NCBI RefSeq assembly: GCF_900215505.1
Contig: NZ_LT907844.1
Coordinates: forward strand, 1,398,501-1,462,500
Direction of reading: 5' to 3'
Source: Cohaesibacter sp. ES.047
Lineage (GTDB): Bacteria > Pseudomonadota > Alphaproteobacteria > Rhizobiales > Cohaesibacteraceae
Length of the DNA stretch: 64,000 bases
Each line of letters begins with the position of its first letter. The stretch's first letter is position 1. The position numbers and the translations under genes were made by a program. Below are positions 27,713-36,529 of the stretch, one piece after another. Below the pieces are notes generated by a model that saw only the letters and a program-made list of their open reading frames with translations, did not search any database and was not told the origin of the DNA.

Positions 27713-28381
27713 TTAAAGCATCTTTTCAGCGCCATCGAGCAGTAGCTCCAGCTTTCGTTTCCACCAGTTTTGCGGGTCGCTATTGATGATTTCACCGATG
27801 AACTCAACATGATGGGCGAGATCTGGAGTCTCTTTGGCCAACTCATCTAAGGAGGCTTGCAGAGACTGAGCCACCGTCATTCCATCCTTGATTGGCTCTG
27901 CCATATGCTCCCAGCCCAGAGAGGAGTCACTGGTCATATCCAGCACGCTGTCAACGAGCAATGCAGCATCGGCCAAGGAAAAACCGAACTGTTCCAGTTC
28001 TCGACAGCTTTGGGCAAAGACCCGAAGAATGGATGGCGGCATGCTGTCCATTCTCCGGATGATCGTCGCAAGCCCCGGATAGCGCCGGTAGAGAGCCCAT
28101 GAGACTTCAGCGACATGGACTATAAAAGCGCGCCAATTGTTGGTCTTGATATACCAATCCGCTTGTGAGACTGCCAGATCGGCCGCGGCGATCAGAATGT
28201 CGTCGCGGTTCTTGATGTGACGATAGAGAGAGGAGTGGTCCACTCCCAGTGCCGAACCGATTGCCGAAAGGGTGACCTTGTCCAGACCGATTTCCAGCGC
28301 GGTTGCGGCAATGTCGTCGCGAGTGATGCGAGCGGGTCGTCCGACACTTGCCGTTTGGTTGCTCGGGTCTTTTTCCGTCAC
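27713..28381 (-). CDS. TetR/AcrR-family regulator
   Basis: 222 residues. The N-terminal HTH is clear (ITRDDIAATALEIGLDKVTL, then SAIGSALGVDHSSLYRHIKN, residues 18-60); the rest is a helical ligand/dimer domain resembling the TetR_C class seen near multidrug or siderophore exporters. Start is GTG at 28381, 24 bp after the second ABC gene, so it is the last gene of that operon. It probably represses the operon through the palindrome at 32242-32258. Confidence 0.85.
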   Translation of the reverse strand: MTEKDPSNQTASVGRPARITRDDIAATALEIGLDKVTLSAIGSALGVDHSSLYRHIKNRDDILIAAADLAVSQADWYIKTNNWRAFIVHVAEVSWALYRRYPGLATIIRRMDSMPPSILRVFAQSCRELEQFGFSLADAALLVDSVLDMTSDSSLGWEHMAEPIKDGMTVAQSLQASLDELAKETPDLAHHVEFIGEIINSDPQNWWKRKLELLLDGAEKML

Positions 28382-28405
28382 GGTGTGGTCTCTCTGTTCA
28401 TTGGC

Positions 28406-30247
28406 TCAGGATGTGATGTCGGGGCCAGGTCTAGCCTTTCTACCAATCCTCCAATTTGCAGCACTTGTCCAGTGGCTCCACAACCTGCTATAGAGCCCAC
28501 CGGCTTGGACAAGATCGTCATGTTGGCCCTTTTCGACAACCGTGCCGTCATCCAACACCAGAATCTGACTAGCCGCACGAATGGTTGAGAGCCTGTGAGC
28601 CACAACAATCAGGGTCTTGTTCGCGACAAGACTGCCAAGGGCTGCTTGTAATGCCCGCTCGTTCGACGGATCGATTGCTGCCGTTGCTTCATCCAGCAAG
28701 ATAATCGGAGCATCCTTGAGAATGGCGCGTGCAATGGAGACTCTCTGCCGCTCTCCACCAGAAAGGGACGCTCCCCCTTCTCCAACCTTGGTCATGTAGC
28801 CATTTGGCAAAGCTTCGATAAAATCGCTTGCTTGCGCGGCATTGGCCGCGTCCCTCACCTCATCCAATGTCGCTCCTTTGCGGCCAAAGGCGATATTGTC
28901 GAAGATGGTGCCCGAAAAGAGATAGACATCCTGAAACACAACCGTGATCAGCTGATTGAGACGATCAGGATCAAGCGAGCGGATATCCGCGTTGCCGATA
29001 GAAATGGCCCCTTCGGTGATGTCCCAGAAGCGGGGCAACAGGTTGAGGATGGTGCTTTTACCTGCTCCGGAAAGGCCGACAATTGCGGTCATCGAACGCT
29101 CCGGCACAGTGAAAGTGAGCCCCTTGAGAACGTCGCGTTCGGAGTCGTAGCCGAACCTTACGTTGTCGAAACTTACCTCAAAGCCTGTGGGCTGTTGCGG
29201 ACTTGTCGGGCGGGGAAGGGAAGAGGCGGTCAAAACGCGGTCCATGCGCGTGAGCGACGCATCCGCCATACGCGTTAGTTCCATCACAGCGACGAGACCG
29301 AGAATCGGGGTATAGAGCGAAAAGGCCAAAACCAATGCCGCTATGGCTGTTGCCACCTCAATTGTACCACTTCCATATCGCCACCCGCAAACCAGAATGA
29401 GAAGGGGGACCCCGACCATGATGATCGCACCGAAGGTGACGATCGGCACGGTCAGATTGACAATCATCTCAACAGATATATCGCGGAATGCCTTAAGTCC
29501 CGCACGGAAACTCTCTTGCCCCTTGGCAATGCGGTTGAATGCGCGGATAACGGCAATGCCCTGCACATATTCGATCATGCGGGCTGCTGCTTCTGCCTGC
29601 ATGTCTTGACGGCGAATGCCAAGTCGTGCCAGCCAGCGGCTTGTAATCAGATAGACAGGAACGCCCGCCAGAATAGAGCAAGCTGCAGCAAGCCCAACAG
29701 CCCAATCCTGAACAAACAAGAAGATGAGCACTGCCACTGGAAGGCCAAACGCCTGCGCAATACGGGGCAGCGCGTCGCTCATGAAGCTTTCCAGCATCTG
29801 CATGTCCGTCGTTAAAACGGTAACGGTATCTCCCTTGTTCCGCGACAAGTGGAAGCCGAGTGGAAGGGTCCGCAAATGGTCAAGAATACCAAGCCGCAAA
29901 TGGCTGGCCAGTTTGAAGCTGGAGAGCCATGAGTTGATCGCGGACAGGTAGCCAAACAGGAGCTGTCCAAAAAGGGACAGCACCATAAGGCCGGTTACCT
30001 GCCATGCCCAGCCATATGTCATGGTTTCGCCTTGTGCCAGGCGGCCGATCACGAGGATGACGACGCCAAAGGCCAAACCAAGGCAGAAGGATTGGGCAAA
30101 GCGATAAATAATACCGGCCATCACTTTTCCGCGCAGCGGACCAGCCAAAGCCCATAGGCGCTTAATGCTGGCAAGGTCAGAGCGCGTTTCCTGTTCTTGG
30201 TGATTAAGGCTCTCTGCCGAGGTGTCTGCTTGTGCACTCTCTGTCAT
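28406..30247 (-). CDS. ABC transporter, fused membrane and ATPase domains (second half-transporter)
   Basis: 613 residues: six-helix membrane domain (about 40-330) and C-terminal ATPase with Walker A GLSGAGKST, Q-loop VVFQDVYLFSGT, signature LSGGERQRVSIARA, Walker B IILLDEATAAID and switch His in VVAHRLST. The ATG at 30247 follows GGAGGATATGTAAC and lies 1 bp after the previous stop. The pair resembles IrtAB/YbtPQ-type half transporters (exporter fold, several of which import siderophores). Drug or siderophore transport is possible; no siderophore genes are nearby. Confidence 0.85.
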   Translation of the reverse strand: MTESAQADTSAESLNHQEQETRSDLASIKRLWALAGPLRGKVMAGIIYRFAQSFCLGLAFGVVILVIGRLAQGETMTYGWAWQVTGLMVLSLFGQLLFGYLSAINSWLSSFKLASHLRLGILDHLRTLPLGFHLSRNKGDTVTVLTTDMQMLESFMSDALPRIAQAFGLPVAVLIFLFVQDWAVGLAAACSILAGVPVYLITSRWLARLGIRRQDMQAEAAARMIEYVQGIAVIRAFNRIAKGQESFRAGLKAFRDISVEMIVNLTVPIVTFGAIIMVGVPLLILVCGWRYGSGTIEVATAIAALVLAFSLYTPILGLVAVMELTRMADASLTRMDRVLTASSLPRPTSPQQPTGFEVSFDNVRFGYDSERDVLKGLTFTVPERSMTAIVGLSGAGKSTILNLLPRFWDITEGAISIGNADIRSLDPDRLNQLITVVFQDVYLFSGTIFDNIAFGRKGATLDEVRDAANAAQASDFIEALPNGYMTKVGEGGASLSGGERQRVSIARAILKDAPIILLDEATAAIDPSNERALQAALGSLVANKTLIVVAHRLSTIRAASQILVLDDGTVVEKGQHDDLVQAGGLYSRLWSHWTSAANWRIGRKARPGPDITS

Positions 30248-30248
30248 G

Positions 30249-32135
30249 TTACATATCCTCCGGCGCTTGAAGGCCGTTCTGGCTCTTGCCGACTTCACTA
30301 TGATCGCTTCGCAAACTGATCGTTTGGGCTGCCGTATAGTCACGCCAAAGCGTCGCATAAAGGGTGCCCTTGGCGACGAGCGCATCATGACAACCGCTCT
30401 CGGCCACTCTGCCCTTGTCGATCACGACAATCTGATCGGCATCCGCGATGGTATGCAGACGGTGAGCAATGATAATGAGAGTGCGACCCACGGTGAGGGC
30501 TTCAATTGCTTCCTGAATGGCAGCCTCGTTGTCTGGATCAGCAAAGGCTGTTGCCTCGTCAAGGACGACGACCGGCGCGTCCTTCAAAATGGCCCGGGCA
30601 ATGGCGATGCGCTGGCGTTCACCTCCTGAAAGGGTGCCAGCTTGCTCACCAAGATGGGTTTTATACCCGTCTGGCAGCGCTGCGATGAAGTCATGCGCAC
30701 GGGCTGCGCGGGCTGCGGCCTCAACCTCGGCGTCTGTTGCATCTGGCTTGCCAAAGCGGATGTTGGCAGCGATCGTATCGGAGAACAGAAATGTATTCTG
30801 GAACACGAAGGCGACGGTTTCCATCAACTGCTCTATGCCCATGGCGCGTATATCTGTTTCGCCAATGCTGATGCGCCCGGTGCGGATATCGGAAAACCGC
30901 GGGATAAGGCTTGCAATGGTGCTTTTGCCCGAACCTGAAGGGCCAACGAGGGCCGTCACCTCCCCTTGGCGAGCGGTAAAGCTGACGCCATGCAGAACGT
31001 CATGATCATCATAACCGAAATAGACATTGTCGAAGTGAATGTCGTGACCGGCTAGTTCAACATGCTCTTTGCTGTCTGCCTGTTTCTCGGCAGCCAGCAG
31101 ATCCAGCACCCGTTCCGACCCCATACTGATGTGGGCCAGTTCGTGGAACAGATTGAACAATTTCAGAAGCGGGGTGCTGTAATTGGCCCCCAGGATGACG
31201 AAAAAGGCAAAAGCTGAAAGCGAGATTTCATGTGCCGCCAAAAGGAAAAGGCCGGTTGGCACGATGAAAACGAGGTTTGAAAGAACAAGGCTGAAAAATG
31301 TCCCGGCATAGGGAATGAAAGCGCGCGCCCATTTTGTTTCAATCTCGGCATACTCGTAAACGGCGTCGCGGGTTTCGGCGAAGCTTTCTCCCGTCCGGTT
31401 GAAAATCTTGATGACAGGCATACCCGCCAGATATTCAACAATCGAGCCGTTCATTCGGGCCCCTGCGGCCTGATAGGCTCCGGACCAGTTCGCGCCGCGC
31501 CTCATGCCCAGAACCATCAAGAACAGAGATACCGGTGCTGCTACGATGCTGGCAAGGGCCATGCGCCAATCAACGATAAAGAGCCAGACAGACACTGCCA
31601 GCCATGTACCGATGGCGCTGATGCCTTCCGGCAGCCCATGCGCCAATATGAGTTCGAGCTTTTCAGGCTCATCAACGACGAGCTTCTTTGCATCGCCGCT
31701 TTTCCGGTTGTCGAAATAGCCCATTGGCAACTGGGCCATATGGCGAGCCAGAGCCATCCGGAGATTGAAGATGGTGTCAAAGGCAACAATGTGAGATTGA
31801 CCAAGAGCCAAGCCCAAGGCCGCATATCCCATGACAATCGCCAGAAATGCGGCGCCGGCATAAAGAGCGATGGTGGAAAATGAAAAGGCGTCGCCTGCAA
31901 TGAATAGTGACGTGATGCGGTAGACAATCCACACGGGAACAAGATCAAGCAGAACGGATAAAGTGGCGAGCAGGACCGACAGGGCCAGCTTTGTCCGCAC
32001 ACCATCCATATAGTTGGAAACGAGTTTCAGGCTTGCCAGAAAATCCGGATTGTCTCGGGGATCGCTGTCGTTCACTTCTGGAGAGCTCGTGAGGCGTTCA
32101 GGGGCAGCCTCAAGCCCGGCGTCGAACGAAGACAT
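30249..32135 (-). CDS. ABC transporter, fused membrane and ATPase domains (first half-transporter)
   Basis: 628 residues with the same layout as its partner: membrane domain ~45-340, ATPase with GPSGSGKST, FVFQNTFLFSDT, LSGGERQRIAIARA and VVVLDEATAFADPDNE. The last motif has Phe-Ala-Asp after the Walker B Glu, as seen in IrtA/YbtP-like subunits. ATG at 32135 follows AAGGAGGG. First gene of a three-gene operon (two half-transporters and TetR). Heterodimer formation is inferred from pairing. Confidence 0.86.
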   Translation of the reverse strand: MSSFDAGLEAAPERLTSSPEVNDSDPRDNPDFLASLKLVSNYMDGVRTKLALSVLLATLSVLLDLVPVWIVYRITSLFIAGDAFSFSTIALYAGAAFLAIVMGYAALGLALGQSHIVAFDTIFNLRMALARHMAQLPMGYFDNRKSGDAKKLVVDEPEKLELILAHGLPEGISAIGTWLAVSVWLFIVDWRMALASIVAAPVSLFLMVLGMRRGANWSGAYQAAGARMNGSIVEYLAGMPVIKIFNRTGESFAETRDAVYEYAEIETKWARAFIPYAGTFFSLVLSNLVFIVPTGLFLLAAHEISLSAFAFFVILGANYSTPLLKLFNLFHELAHISMGSERVLDLLAAEKQADSKEHVELAGHDIHFDNVYFGYDDHDVLHGVSFTARQGEVTALVGPSGSGKSTIASLIPRFSDIRTGRISIGETDIRAMGIEQLMETVAFVFQNTFLFSDTIAANIRFGKPDATDAEVEAAARAARAHDFIAALPDGYKTHLGEQAGTLSGGERQRIAIARAILKDAPVVVLDEATAFADPDNEAAIQEAIEALTVGRTLIIIAHRLHTIADADQIVVIDKGRVAESGCHDALVAKGTLYATLWRDYTAAQTISLRSDHSEVGKSQNGLQAPEDM

Positions 32136-32241
32136 GGGATAAACCCTCCTTGCTTCGTTATGGCATTCTGGCAGGTGGAGTTTGGACGAGCACGCTCCGC
32201 ATCTGTCCGAATGGCAGGGTTCGGAATGACGAAATCAAGCT

Positions 32242-32258
32242 TGCTTCAAGTTGAAGCA
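32242..32258. promoter_or_regulatory. 17-bp palindrome upstream of ABC operon, candidate TetR operator
   Basis: TGCTTCAA-G-TTGAAGCA is a perfect inverted repeat with 8-bp arms, 107 bp upstream of the first ABC gene. Size and symmetry fit TetR-family operators, and the operon ends with a TetR gene. No second copy was seen before the regulator itself, consistent with autoregulation through the operon promoter. Confidence 0.5.
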
Positions 32259-32633
32259 GTCTTGTCTCGATGAAGCGGTCCTAAGGTGTGGTCACAGGCA
32301 CCGTATCAGACTTTTATGCATTTGCAACATTCTGTTTCAAAATATTCAGTCCGTTTACTCGCGAGATTAATCGAAGCATGCTCCACGTACAGAAAGCTTC
32401 TAGCAAAGTGAGATCCAGACCGTTGAGCCGCGCTTACGTCAAGAAAAGTTTCGCAGGAGGTAGCGGGAATCTACGTTTGAGATTTCGGATTTGAGGGATT
32501 TGATCGCTGCACAAAAGCGAAAGCAGATTGCGAAGCCTTTAGACGCAGGCAGCAATGCTGTTCGCCCGGTTCGGCCCGGCGGGGGCCAGCGCATTTACGG
32601 GTCGAAGATACATGCCTGCATCGCTTGGCTTTA

Positions 32634-32819
32634 TCAGGATCTAGATCGAGAAAGCCTGTTTAGGAGCCCATCCGAAACAGACGTCAGGAGTTCATTCGGA
32701 AAAGTGTCTGGCAGCTCTTCGCTAACAGCGTCCAACGCCGATTTTGAACGGTCTTCCACCTCCTCAATAAAGGTCATCGCGCTCTCTTTGGAGGGCTTTG
32801 TTGCAAAAATTATTCGCAT
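32634..32819 (-). pseudogene. possible HipA-type kinase C-terminal remnant
   Basis: The minus frame reads EELPDTFPNELLTSVSDGLL followed by NRLSRSRS and stop, resembling the LP..FP......I..G...... tail of HipA toxin kinases. Only ~60 codons are left and no upstream kinase sequence is visible. The match is weak; it may be chance. Confidence 0.25.
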
Positions 32820-32971
32820 AGAATTTCATTTCAACACGTTGGGCGAAATGATCCTGGGAATCGAGAAGCAGCACAAAATTAGCTTGTTTTGCTGTCCGTG
32901 ATCGAACCTAGCAGGCATCGTTTAGAAAACTATTCTACCATTTTGCGCGACATATTTTTTTGCAACAGAAC

Positions 32972-33049
32972 CACAAACGGAGCCAGAGACGAATTCCACA
33001 TCGCAACAACAGCTCAGAACCTGCACCAAATCACTCCCCAAAATCTGCG
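32972..33049 (+). pseudogene. IS1182-family transposase C-terminal remnant
   Basis: NGARDEFHIATTAQNLHQIT matches the conserved NGA.DEF.LAATAQNLRK tail seen at 26162 on the other strand. Only this tail survives; the reading before it does not match the family well. Confidence 0.5.
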
Positions 33050-33514
33050 ACTTTTTCAACGAAATCCGCCAAAAGACTCTATCCCGGGCACCACCAAGGG
33101 AACAGGCCGCATGAGAGATACCTTGCACATCTGGTCCAAAGAGAGCCGGCAGCGTCAGTTATGCCGGATAGGATACCTTGCAGCCAAATTCAAAAACCCT
33201 ATCTTGATCGCCTCCCTAGGGCAGCAATCGACACCAGTCTGGATGGGTGGGGGTAGCCTCAAACGCCCAGGTGACGATGAGCCTCCCTCCCGATCATCTG
33301 CCTTGCTGTACTATCGCACCAACCTTCAGCACGCTTTCCCCATAGATCTCGCACAATCCCCGCGAGCTTCTTCCTTGGGAGGATTTCCAACGCGGGCCGA
33401 AATCTCATCCAGACGAAAAATCGCGCCGCGACCCGTATCGAAAATCCTTCACCTAAGCTGCCTCTCGAGGAGCGATTGATCTCGCGTCGCAACATCCCAT
33501 TAGCTGTTCAGAGG

Positions 33515-33865
33515 CTACCAGACTTTTTTATGGCTCAGGCCGAGCCTGTGAAGCAGGAGCCCAACGTCGGAGCGATGCACATGGACCCCGCGTTCAGCCA
33601 ATTCCAGACAAAGCTCATCAAGCGTCAGTTCGCCATTCTCCGACATGCGCCTTGTGATCCATTCATGATGCCCACCCAACTTGCCTTTGTCTGGTCGGCC
33701 TTGCTTGCGAGGCTGCACAGAACCCGTCTCTTTCTTGAGAAGCATCAGGTTATTGACAAACCGTGGTGACACGTAGAAATGGGTGGCGGTCGCCCGATGC
33801 GAATGACCGGCATCAACAAATGAAGCAACACGTTCGCGCAATGCAATAGGAAGTGATTTGCCCAT
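33515..33865 (-). pseudogene. IS630-family transposase N-terminal fragment
   Basis: 116 codons: LPIALRERVASFVDAGHSHR, FYVSPRFVNNLMLLKKETGS, GRPDKGKLGGHHEWITRRM and LLLHRLGLSHKK form the two-part HTH region of IS630-type transposases. After GLSHKK the frame ends within three codons and the DDE domain is missing, so it is truncated. It differs from the intact IS630 at 50315-51471, so it derives from a different element. Confidence 0.7.
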
Positions 33866-33951
33866 GATGATCCCCTTTTCTCAAAGGGAATCACAATTGG
33901 CAAAAAATGGGAATCCTGAATCTCATTAATTGCGACATGCTTTAACGGGCC

Positions 33952-34068
33952 GTCGCGGGGTGGCCAAATCACAAAAATCCACGTTCTGACCGATGCCATT
34001 GGCCGCCCCTTTGCAGTCAAATTGACTGGTGGCAATGCTGCCGATAGTACGATTGTGTCTGGAGCCTA
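33952..34068 (+). pseudogene. IS5-family transposase (IS427-type ORF B) fragment
   Basis: The plus strand reads GPSRGGQITKIHVLTDAIGR and PFAVKLTGGNAADSTIVSGA, the central RGG..TKIH...D..GRP....LTGG segment of IS5-family ORF B. It stops at the TAG within CCTAGA (34065-34070), exactly where the IS481 element begins, so IS481 appears to have inserted into this older element. Nothing of the IS5 sequence appears on the far side, implying later deletion. Confidence 0.65.
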
Positions 34069-35031
34069 GATGTTCGGTCCCGGGATTTGATGGATCGGAT
34101 TCATTTTGAATCTTTCCGGATCCTCTGTCCACTTTTTGCAGATAAATTCGTATGGGGTCAGGCCCCTTAGCGTCTTCAATCGTCTAGCGAAGTTGTAGGC
34201 ATCTATGAAAACAGCCAGATGCTTCTGGAGTTGCTCGTGATCGTCGTAATGGAACCGTTTGACGGTGGCATCCTTAATAGTCCGGTTCATCCTCTCGACC
34301 TGACCGTTGGTCCATGGGTGCTTCACTTTTGTCAGGCGGTGTTCAATGCCGTTTCCAGTGCAGACCCGGTCAAAGATGTGCTGGAACTCATGGAGATCGC
34401 GAGACCGATTGGTGAACTGGATGCCATTGTCGGTCAGAACAGTATGGATGGTATAGGGCACAGTGGCGACCAGATTGCGCAGGAACTGTGCAGCATTCAT
34501 CTTTCCTGCCTTGGTATAGAGTTCAACGAAGGCATACTTGGAAGTCCGGTCAATAGCCACAAAGAGATAGAGCTTGCCTTCAGCTGTCTGTACCTGGGCA
34601 ATATCGATATGGAAATAGCCGATCGGATAGCTCTTGAAACGCTTCTTTGGCTGCTTGTCGCCTTCGACACTCGGTAGTCGCGAAACTCCGTGTCGTTGCA
34701 GGCATCTGTGCAGTGAAGAGCGCGTCAGATGCGGGATTGTCGGCTGGAGTGCATAAAGGCAGTCGTCGAGAGGCAACAAGGTATGCCTGCGGAAGGCGAC
34801 AATGGTCGCTTCTTCTTGCCGCGAAAGCACAGTCGAACGTGGCTCCTTCGGTCCGGTTCTTAAGTCCGCTTGTGAGGTGCGCGTCTTCCACTTGACGACC
34901 GTTTTCTGATTGATGCCGTATCGCTTGGAAAGCACTCTCAGGCTCTCTTGACTATTTTGTATTGCTCGACGGACTGCCTCTGTCGTCGTGGCGCTGCCGT
35001 GTAGAACTTGGCCCATAGTGCTTCCCTCCAT
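34066..35031 (-). CDS. IS481-family transposase
   Basis: 321 residues: HTH (SKRYGINQKTVVKWK), linker with AFRRHTLLPLDDCLYALQPT, then DDE core with HIDIAQV (first Asp), LTDNGIQF (second Asp) and the Glu in HPWTNGQVERMNRT. Typical full length. The stop codon TAG is supplied by the CTAG at the edge of the element, so termination may depend on the target site. A second Met at 35016 is an alternative start. Confidence 0.9.
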   Translation of the reverse strand: MEGSTMGQVLHGSATTTEAVRRAIQNSQESLRVLSKRYGINQKTVVKWKTRTSQADLRTGPKEPRSTVLSRQEEATIVAFRRHTLLPLDDCLYALQPTIPHLTRSSLHRCLQRHGVSRLPSVEGDKQPKKRFKSYPIGYFHIDIAQVQTAEGKLYLFVAIDRTSKYAFVELYTKAGKMNAAQFLRNLVATVPYTIHTVLTDNGIQFTNRSRDLHEFQHIFDRVCTGNGIEHRLTKVKHPWTNGQVERMNRTIKDATVKRFHYDDHEQLQKHLAVFIDAYNFARRLKTLRGLTPYEFICKKWTEDPERFKMNPIHQIPGPNI

Positions 35032-35074
35032 TCAAATGAGAAAGGTGCACCATCAAAGCATGGGATCAAACACC
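34069..35074 (-). mobile_element. IS481-family element, copy 2 (complete)
   Basis: Terminal repeats: GATGTTCGGTCCC with TTTGATGG at 34069-34093 against the complement of 35050-35074, 19 of 25 bases matching. The element is ~1.0 kb with one transposase gene. The right limit is fixed by comparison with copy 1, where identity ends at the same place. CTAG occurs at the left edge (34066-34069) and 4 bp outside the right edge (35079-35082); IS481 relatives favour CTAG targets, but no exact target duplication can be shown. Confidence 0.85.
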
Positions 35075-35078
35075 AGAC

Positions 35079-35726
35079 CTAGGCCTTTATGGAGATTATT
35101 TTGATGGCGGCACAGGCAGCGCCGAAGCCATTGTCGATGTTGACGGTCAGAAGACTGCCGGAACAGCTGGCAAGGCAGGACTGCAAGGCCACATGGCCGC
35201 CTTCGGACACGCCATAGCCGATCGAGGTTGGCAAGGCGATCACAGGGGCAGCGACAAGCCCGCTGAGCACTGTTGGCAAGGCAGCTTCCATACCGGCAGC
35301 GGCAATCAGGACCGAATATTGACGCAGATCGTCCAAGCGGTCCATCAGGCGCCAGAGACCGGCGACCCCGAGGTCATAATATTCATCACAGCCAAATCCA
35401 TGATAATTGAGAGTGCGGACCACCTCGCGGCAAACGCCGACATCCGATGTACCGCCAGAGACGACGGCAACACGAGCCGGAGCAAGGGTTTCCAGCGCCC
35501 CGAGGATAGCCGTCCGGGACTTAACTTCGTAGGCCAACGCCGATTGCACGGGCTCGGACAGGTCCGAGAGCTTGCTCTCGCAAAGGCGGGTCAGCAGCAG
35601 TCGACAGCCGCGCTCCATCGCACTCTTGCAGATCTCATCTACCTGAGATGCCGTTTTTCCTTCGCAATAGATCGCCTCCTCGAGGCCGATCCGCTTGCGT
35701 CGCTCAAGGTCGAGGTTCACTTCCAT
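35079..35726 (-). CDS. larB: LarB, pyridinium-3,5-biscarboxylic acid mononucleotide synthase
   Basis: 215 residues of the LarB family (related to PurE/AIR carboxylase): VAVVSGGTSDVGVCREVVR, VLIAAAGMEAALPTVLSGLV, PVIALPTSIGYGVSEGG and VNIDNGFGAA. LarB carboxylates and hydrolyses nicotinic acid adenine dinucleotide in the first step of nickel-pincer cofactor synthesis. Slightly short against family members of ~250 residues but the catalytic half is complete. Its start overlaps larE by 10 bp. The stop TAG (35079-35081) lies in CTAG next to the IS481. Confidence 0.92.
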   Translation of the reverse strand: MEVNLDLERRKRIGLEEAIYCEGKTASQVDEICKSAMERGCRLLLTRLCESKLSDLSEPVQSALAYEVKSRTAILGALETLAPARVAVVSGGTSDVGVCREVVRTLNYHGFGCDEYYDLGVAGLWRLMDRLDDLRQYSVLIAAAGMEAALPTVLSGLVAAPVIALPTSIGYGVSEGGHVALQSCLASCSGSLLTVNIDNGFGAACAAIKIISIKA

Positions 35727-36529
35727 GTCGCAATCCGGTTAAAGGCGCTACCCTGACGATAGGCGGCAATCAAAATCTGTTCATGGTCGCCGATGTCGGC
35801 AACGGCATGACTGATCGAGCCGATAAGATCGGACTTTTCCTGTTCGCTGATCGCATCAAAGATCGGCTGGTCGATCTCGATGCGAAAGCCCTCGTCGACC
35901 AGACGACACCGGATGTTGGTCGCAACGACCTGACTGCGTACAAAGGTTTCGATACGCTCGATCAGCCCCAGATCACGCGCATTTATGCGAATGCCCGTCT
36001 GAACACGGCTGGCAAGACACGGAGAGGATGGCAGTTGGGCCAGATCGGCCAGCTTGAAGTCGGCAGCGATCTGGCGCAGCTCCGCCTTGCTGATGCCCGC
36101 CTCCACAAAGGGATGGCGCACCCTGCTCTCCTTGGCCGCGAGCAGACCAGGGCGGAAGTCGCTGAGGTCATCCATGTTGGTGCCGGAAATGACATTGCCT
36201 GCATCCAGATTGTTGATCGTGCCGTAAAGGCTGCTCTTGCAGAAATAGCAACGGTTCACCGGATTGGCCAGATAGTCCTCGTTGGACATTTCTCCGGCAT
36301 TTACAACACGGAGGTTCCAGCCCTCTTTCTGCGCATAGAAGCTCACCCGCTCCGTTGCTTCTTTGGGTACGGCTGGCGAGATGGCATGCACCATGGTGGC
36401 TCGAGAGCCAAGCTCCCGATGGGCAAGGAAGGACAGCGTCATGCTGTCGACGCCTCCACTGACCGCAACGGAGCATTCTTCCATGTCACGCAGAATGGAA
36501 ATCAGTTTTTCAACTTTTGCTTCACTCAT
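35717..36529 (-). CDS. larE: LarE, pyridinium biscarboxylate sulfur transferase
   Basis: 270 residues of the PP-loop family: SGGVDS at 24-29, GTNMDDLSDFRPG at 116-128, LPSSPCLASR at 167-175. LarE adenylates the pyridinium biscarboxylate and inserts sulfur. The Cys of SSPC (C171) corresponds to the reactive Cys of Lactobacillus LarE, and two more Cys occur as RCYFCK (C94, C97). Three such Cys suggest the iron-sulfur, catalytic form of LarE rather than the sacrificial single-Cys form. Overlaps larC by 8 bp. Confidence 0.92.
   Translation of the reverse strand: MSEAKVEKLISILRDMEECSVAVSGGVDSMTLSFLAHRELGSRATMVHAISPAVPKEATERVSFYAQKEGWNLRVVNAGEMSNEDYLANPVNRCYFCKSSLYGTINNLDAGNVISGTNMDDLSDFRPGLLAAKESRVRHPFVEAGISKAELRQIAADFKLADLAQLPSSPCLASRVQTGIRINARDLGLIERIETFVRSQVVATNIRCRLVDEGFRIEIDQPIFDAISEQEKSDLIGSISHAVADIGDHEQILIAAYRQGSAFNRIATWK

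Larger units (their letters stand above)
32259..33514. other. gene-poor tract with decayed insertion-sequence remnants
   Basis: About 1.26 kb without a convincing intact gene. The long open frames (32288-32494, 32491-32901, 32889-33479 on plus) have no ribosome sites and no whole-length similarity that I recognise. Recognisable pieces are given separately: a possible HipA tail (32634-32819, minus) and an IS1182-like transposase tail (32972-33049, plus). GGGCTTTGTTGCAAAAATTA at 32801-32820 looks like the terminal repeat of an IS, but no partner end was found. Confidence 0.5.

Noticed and set aside
32889-33479. 196-codon plus-strand ORF as a real gene
   Set aside because: Only a ~25-residue stretch matches anything (an IS1182 tail), there is no ribosome site, and the rest looks random.
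34069-35078. Exact target-site duplication for the IS481 element
   Set aside because: CTAG occurs on both sides, but the right copy is 4 bp outside the limit set by comparison with copy 1, so a true duplication cannot be claimed.
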